20,388 nucleotides of DNA from Gryganskiella cystojenkinii (taxonomy: Eukaryota; Mortierellomycota; Mortierellomycetes; Mortierellales; Mortierellaceae): the NCBI GenBank assembly GCA_015852425.1, contig JAAAIG010000707.1, positions 1 through 20,388 of the forward strand, in the 5' to 3' direction. The notes beneath the pieces are model-generated. The model searched no databases. It was not told the DNA's origin and worked only from the letters and a program-made list of their open reading frames with translations. The number at the start of each line of letters is the position of its first letter. Position 1 is the first letter of the stretch. The position numbers were made by a program, and so were the translations under genes. Positions 18,118-20,388 of this stretch are shown here, in pieces.

Positions 18118-20178
18118 TTACATAACAAGGCAGCAGCATCCCTTGTCGTCCTTGCCCTCCATCTGATTTCCATAACCCTGTCCTTGCTGTGAATAACCGC
18201 CGTAACCTCCGTTTGTTGGTTGATTGTTATGCGCCTCCTTGTTGTAGCGACGGATCTCACGGACAAGGTTGTAGAAGGACTCGTCGACGTTGATTCTTTG
18301 TTTGGCTGAAGACTCGATCAAGCGAGAGCTGAACTGTTTAGCCAGCTCGCGACCCTCTATTAGCGGGTGGTGGACGTTTCAGCCTGTTAGTTAAAGTTCA
18401 CACATCTATGTTATTGATAAAAGGAGTCTAAAGAGGAAATCATACCATGTGTGGAAACCTGGCGCTCGTGCTCGAGATCGCACTTGTTGGCAACGAGGAT
18501 GATGGGGAAAAAGTCCTTGTCCTTGACACGGAGGATCTGCTGGTAAAAAGTTGAGATTTCCTCGAACGAATTGCGGGAAGTGATCGAGTATACAAGCAAG
18601 AATCCCTCTCCGGTACGCATGTACTGTTCACGCATGGCACTATTCATAAAAGCAGAGCAATGGTCAAGATTGATTAACACTCTATTTTAGACGAGAACGT
18701 TTTCACCGTTGTCGTCTTCGTCAGCACACTCAAAACACCCCGTGCTAGGTCCGTTCTTGGTACGCACAACTATAGACTTTCCTCCCCCAGTAAGTGAAGG
18801 ATTGGAAAGAGCTCACATTCGTGCTTTGTTGGTGAGCTTTTTTTTTTTGTCGAGTTTCCAGAGCAGAAAAAAGCCATAGGGTTCTCCAGAGTGCCACCTT
18901 CTTCCTCAGAGCCCAAACCATGTGTGTGTATATGCTCACTTTTTTTCATTTCTGTTGCCCACTGCCTCCCAGTCTCAAAGAATTGTTTGTCAGGACGAGT
19001 GGAGAAAGAGGGCACTCGTTCGTTTCGCCATTGGAGGCAGAAAACTTATCATGGTGAGCAAAAGGGAAGATTGGACTGGACACAAAGAAAAAAAGGGGGG
19101 AGAGGAGGAGGAGGTTGTTCCCAGGAAAGCCGATTCACAAAACCGTTGCTGTTGCTTGGAACAGGCTCAGTCAAGTGCCACCATGTTCCTATTTTGAATG
19201 ATTCAAAAGGGTCCACTCCGCACGAACAGAGCTGTCCCTTTTTCATGTAGTCATTCCGATCCCCTTTCCTTTCATAATCACTCCTTCCCTTTCCTTCCAA
19301 GGAATCTGTTTCAAAAATAAGGATGGGATCTCGATTCTTTACCTGTACTCCTCTTGACCGGCAGTATCCAGGACATCCAAGAGTGCTACTTCGTCGTCAA
19401 TCACACATTGCTTGCGATAAGAGTCTAAAAGGTGCAAGCAGCAGCGGGGAACAGAAAAAAGAGAAGAAAAAGAACAGCAAGGAGGTCAGTAAAAAAGGAT
19501 ACGCAACAGGAGAGGACACACAGGGAAATAAGGGGAGCCTTGTTGAAGCATGAACGAAGGAGGAGGAGGATGAGGGGGTCAAGCTTGGACTGAGAGAGAA
19601 TAGCTCTTTGCCCTGCACTCGGCACAAAGCTGGATCGGACATCCTTCAAAAACACACGGGCAAAAAAATAATGAAGTCGCAAAGACTTGTGCGGTTGTGC
19701 GGTGTCGATTTCTTATTTTTTACCTTCAATAGTGGGGTCGTACTCGTCCACAAAGTGAGACTGGATGAACTGAATGGTCATGGCAGACTTGCCGACACCT
19801 AGGAGAACGAGGAAGGGTCAAGTATGATGTGAGATGAGAATGTAGGTAACAGATTAGCGCATCAAGTGATTGGTATTTTTCGGTTGATAGCTGGAAGTTG
19901 ATGTGGGCTGGGTTGGTGCTGTCTGTCAGGGTTGGTGTTGTCATCACCACCGTATTTGTCGCAGTTGGGTGCAGCAGTTGAAAAATGTTGCTGTCGTTGT
20001 TGTCGTCGTTGTCGTCGTCGTCGTTATTCTTGTTGTCGCTGTTGTGTGCGCTTTGGACATGACCAAAAGCCAAAGCCGAGACTGTCTGCGTTGGATGCAA
20101 AACTTTTTTTGTAATACCTCCTCCACCGACGACGACGAGTTTGTACTCGCGCATAAGCTGGTTGGGCTGCTTGGACAT
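18118..20178 (-). CDS. RAS: Ras small GTPase
   Basis: Five exons: 20178-20118, 19798-19724, 19424-19343, 18639-18446 and 18356-18118, giving 216 residues. The P-loop GGGGVGKS (18-25) has Gly where animal Ras has Ala11, as in yeast Ras2. The effector loop is YDPTIEDSY (40-48), switch [14 protein letters not shown] (65-76), the guanine-binding motif NKCD (124-127) and the SAK loop ESSAK. The C-terminus is GCCCLVM: Cys213 starts a CaaX box ending in Met, predicting farnesylation, and Cys211-212 are candidate palmitoylation sites, so the protein should sit on the plasma membrane. Fungal Ras regulates cAMP/PKA and MAPK pathways, morphogenesis and growth. Both catalytic glycines of the P-loop and Gln69 (human Gln61) are wild type. 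The first three introns are long (319, 299 and 703 bp); the fourth is 89 bp. Confidence 0.96.
18640..19342 (-). other. 703-bp intron 3 of the Ras gene
   Basis: This is the longest intron in the window, bounded by GTAAAG and ATAG and forced by the split Ser73 codon. The content is mixed-composition DNA with a polypyrimidine-rich middle. I looked for snoRNA C/D boxes, a nested gene and repeats and saw none convincing. Confidence 0.75.
19987..20040 (-). repeat. GTC/GTT trinucleotide microsatellite in Ras intron 1
   Basis: The plus strand reads an interrupted (GTT/GTC)n run of about 50 bp within Ras intron 1 (19799-20117). Because it is intronic, length change should not alter the protein. Confidence 0.75.
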
Positions 20179-20388
20179 GATTTATTGATGGATGAGGGAG
20201 GGGGGAAGCAAGATGGGGAGATGACAATGAAAAAGAAGGAATCGAAAGGGAGAGGCAAAGGGACAAGCAACAACGCAAGATGGAGGGGCAGGAGAAAGGG
20301 CTGATGATGAAAGAGGGAGAGGCAGAGACAGAGATGGAGCGAGAACAGAGGGGAAAAGTAGAGGACGACCTAAAGGGAAATCGCTCTT
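20179..20388 (-). promoter_or_regulatory. Ras 5' leader/promoter, pyrimidine-rich
   Basis: Upstream of the Ras ATG the plus strand is strongly A/G-rich (GAGGGAGGGGGG, AAAGAAGG, GAGAGGCAGAGA), so the Ras strand carries a CT-rich tract of at least 200 bp reaching the window edge. Long CT tracts are typical of leaders of well-expressed genes in filamentous fungi. No TATA box is evident in the visible part. Confidence 0.5.

Noticed and set aside
19903..20304. 133-codon plus-strand frame over Ras exon 1 and intron 1
   Set aside because: It is driven by the GTC microsatellite (Val run) and overlaps the invariant Ras P-loop exon on the other strand.

Overview
The window looks like a stretch of nuclear genome from a filamentous, early-diverging fungus. 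A Mucoromycota or Mortierella-like origin is my best guess, from intron density, the protein set and protein style; I cannot prove it without a search. Six of the seven genes I recognise are spliced, with mostly 77-163 bp GT-AG introns. The genes sit on both strands with short intergenic gaps and pyrimidine-rich 5' leaders. I joined exons by reading frame and protein-family match, and every gene model below closes in frame from start to stop.

Layout. Bases 1-2105 hold no gene I can defend, only A-rich tandem repeats, a 54-bp direct repeat and a faint possible recombinase relic. A small single-exon secreted six-cysteine protein lies at 2106-2396 (+). A class-I O-methyltransferase with a mitochondrial-type presequence (3013-4039, -) is divergent from MRE11 (4365-7833, +, 12 exons), the DNA double-strand-break nuclease. 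MRE11 converges, with only 64 bp between stop codons, on a PAK/STE20-type kinase (7898-11758, -, 4 exons). Next is a C-terminal-motor kinesin-14 (12389-15650, -, 7 exons), divergent from the RNase P/MRP subunit RPP40 (15891-17446, +, 5 exons). Last is a fungal Ras GTPase (18118-20178, -, 5 exons), whose CT-rich leader runs to the window edge.

Function. These are mostly conserved housekeeping and signalling genes: DNA repair (MRE11), tRNA/rRNA processing (RPP40), minus-end-directed motor activity (kinesin-14), and Ras and Cdc42/Rac-PAK signalling. Nothing shows that the neighbours act as one system. The most unusual item is the kinase. It appears to carry two tandem CRIB GTPase-binding motifs on separate exons, an N-myristoylation-type N-terminus, substitutions at two conserved catalytic positions, and a long acidic/Ser-rich tail after the kinase domain. 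Other notable points are a GC-AG intron in MRE11 forced by reading frame, and a two-fold internal repeat in the small secreted protein. I saw no tRNA, rRNA, CRISPR array or complete mobile element.
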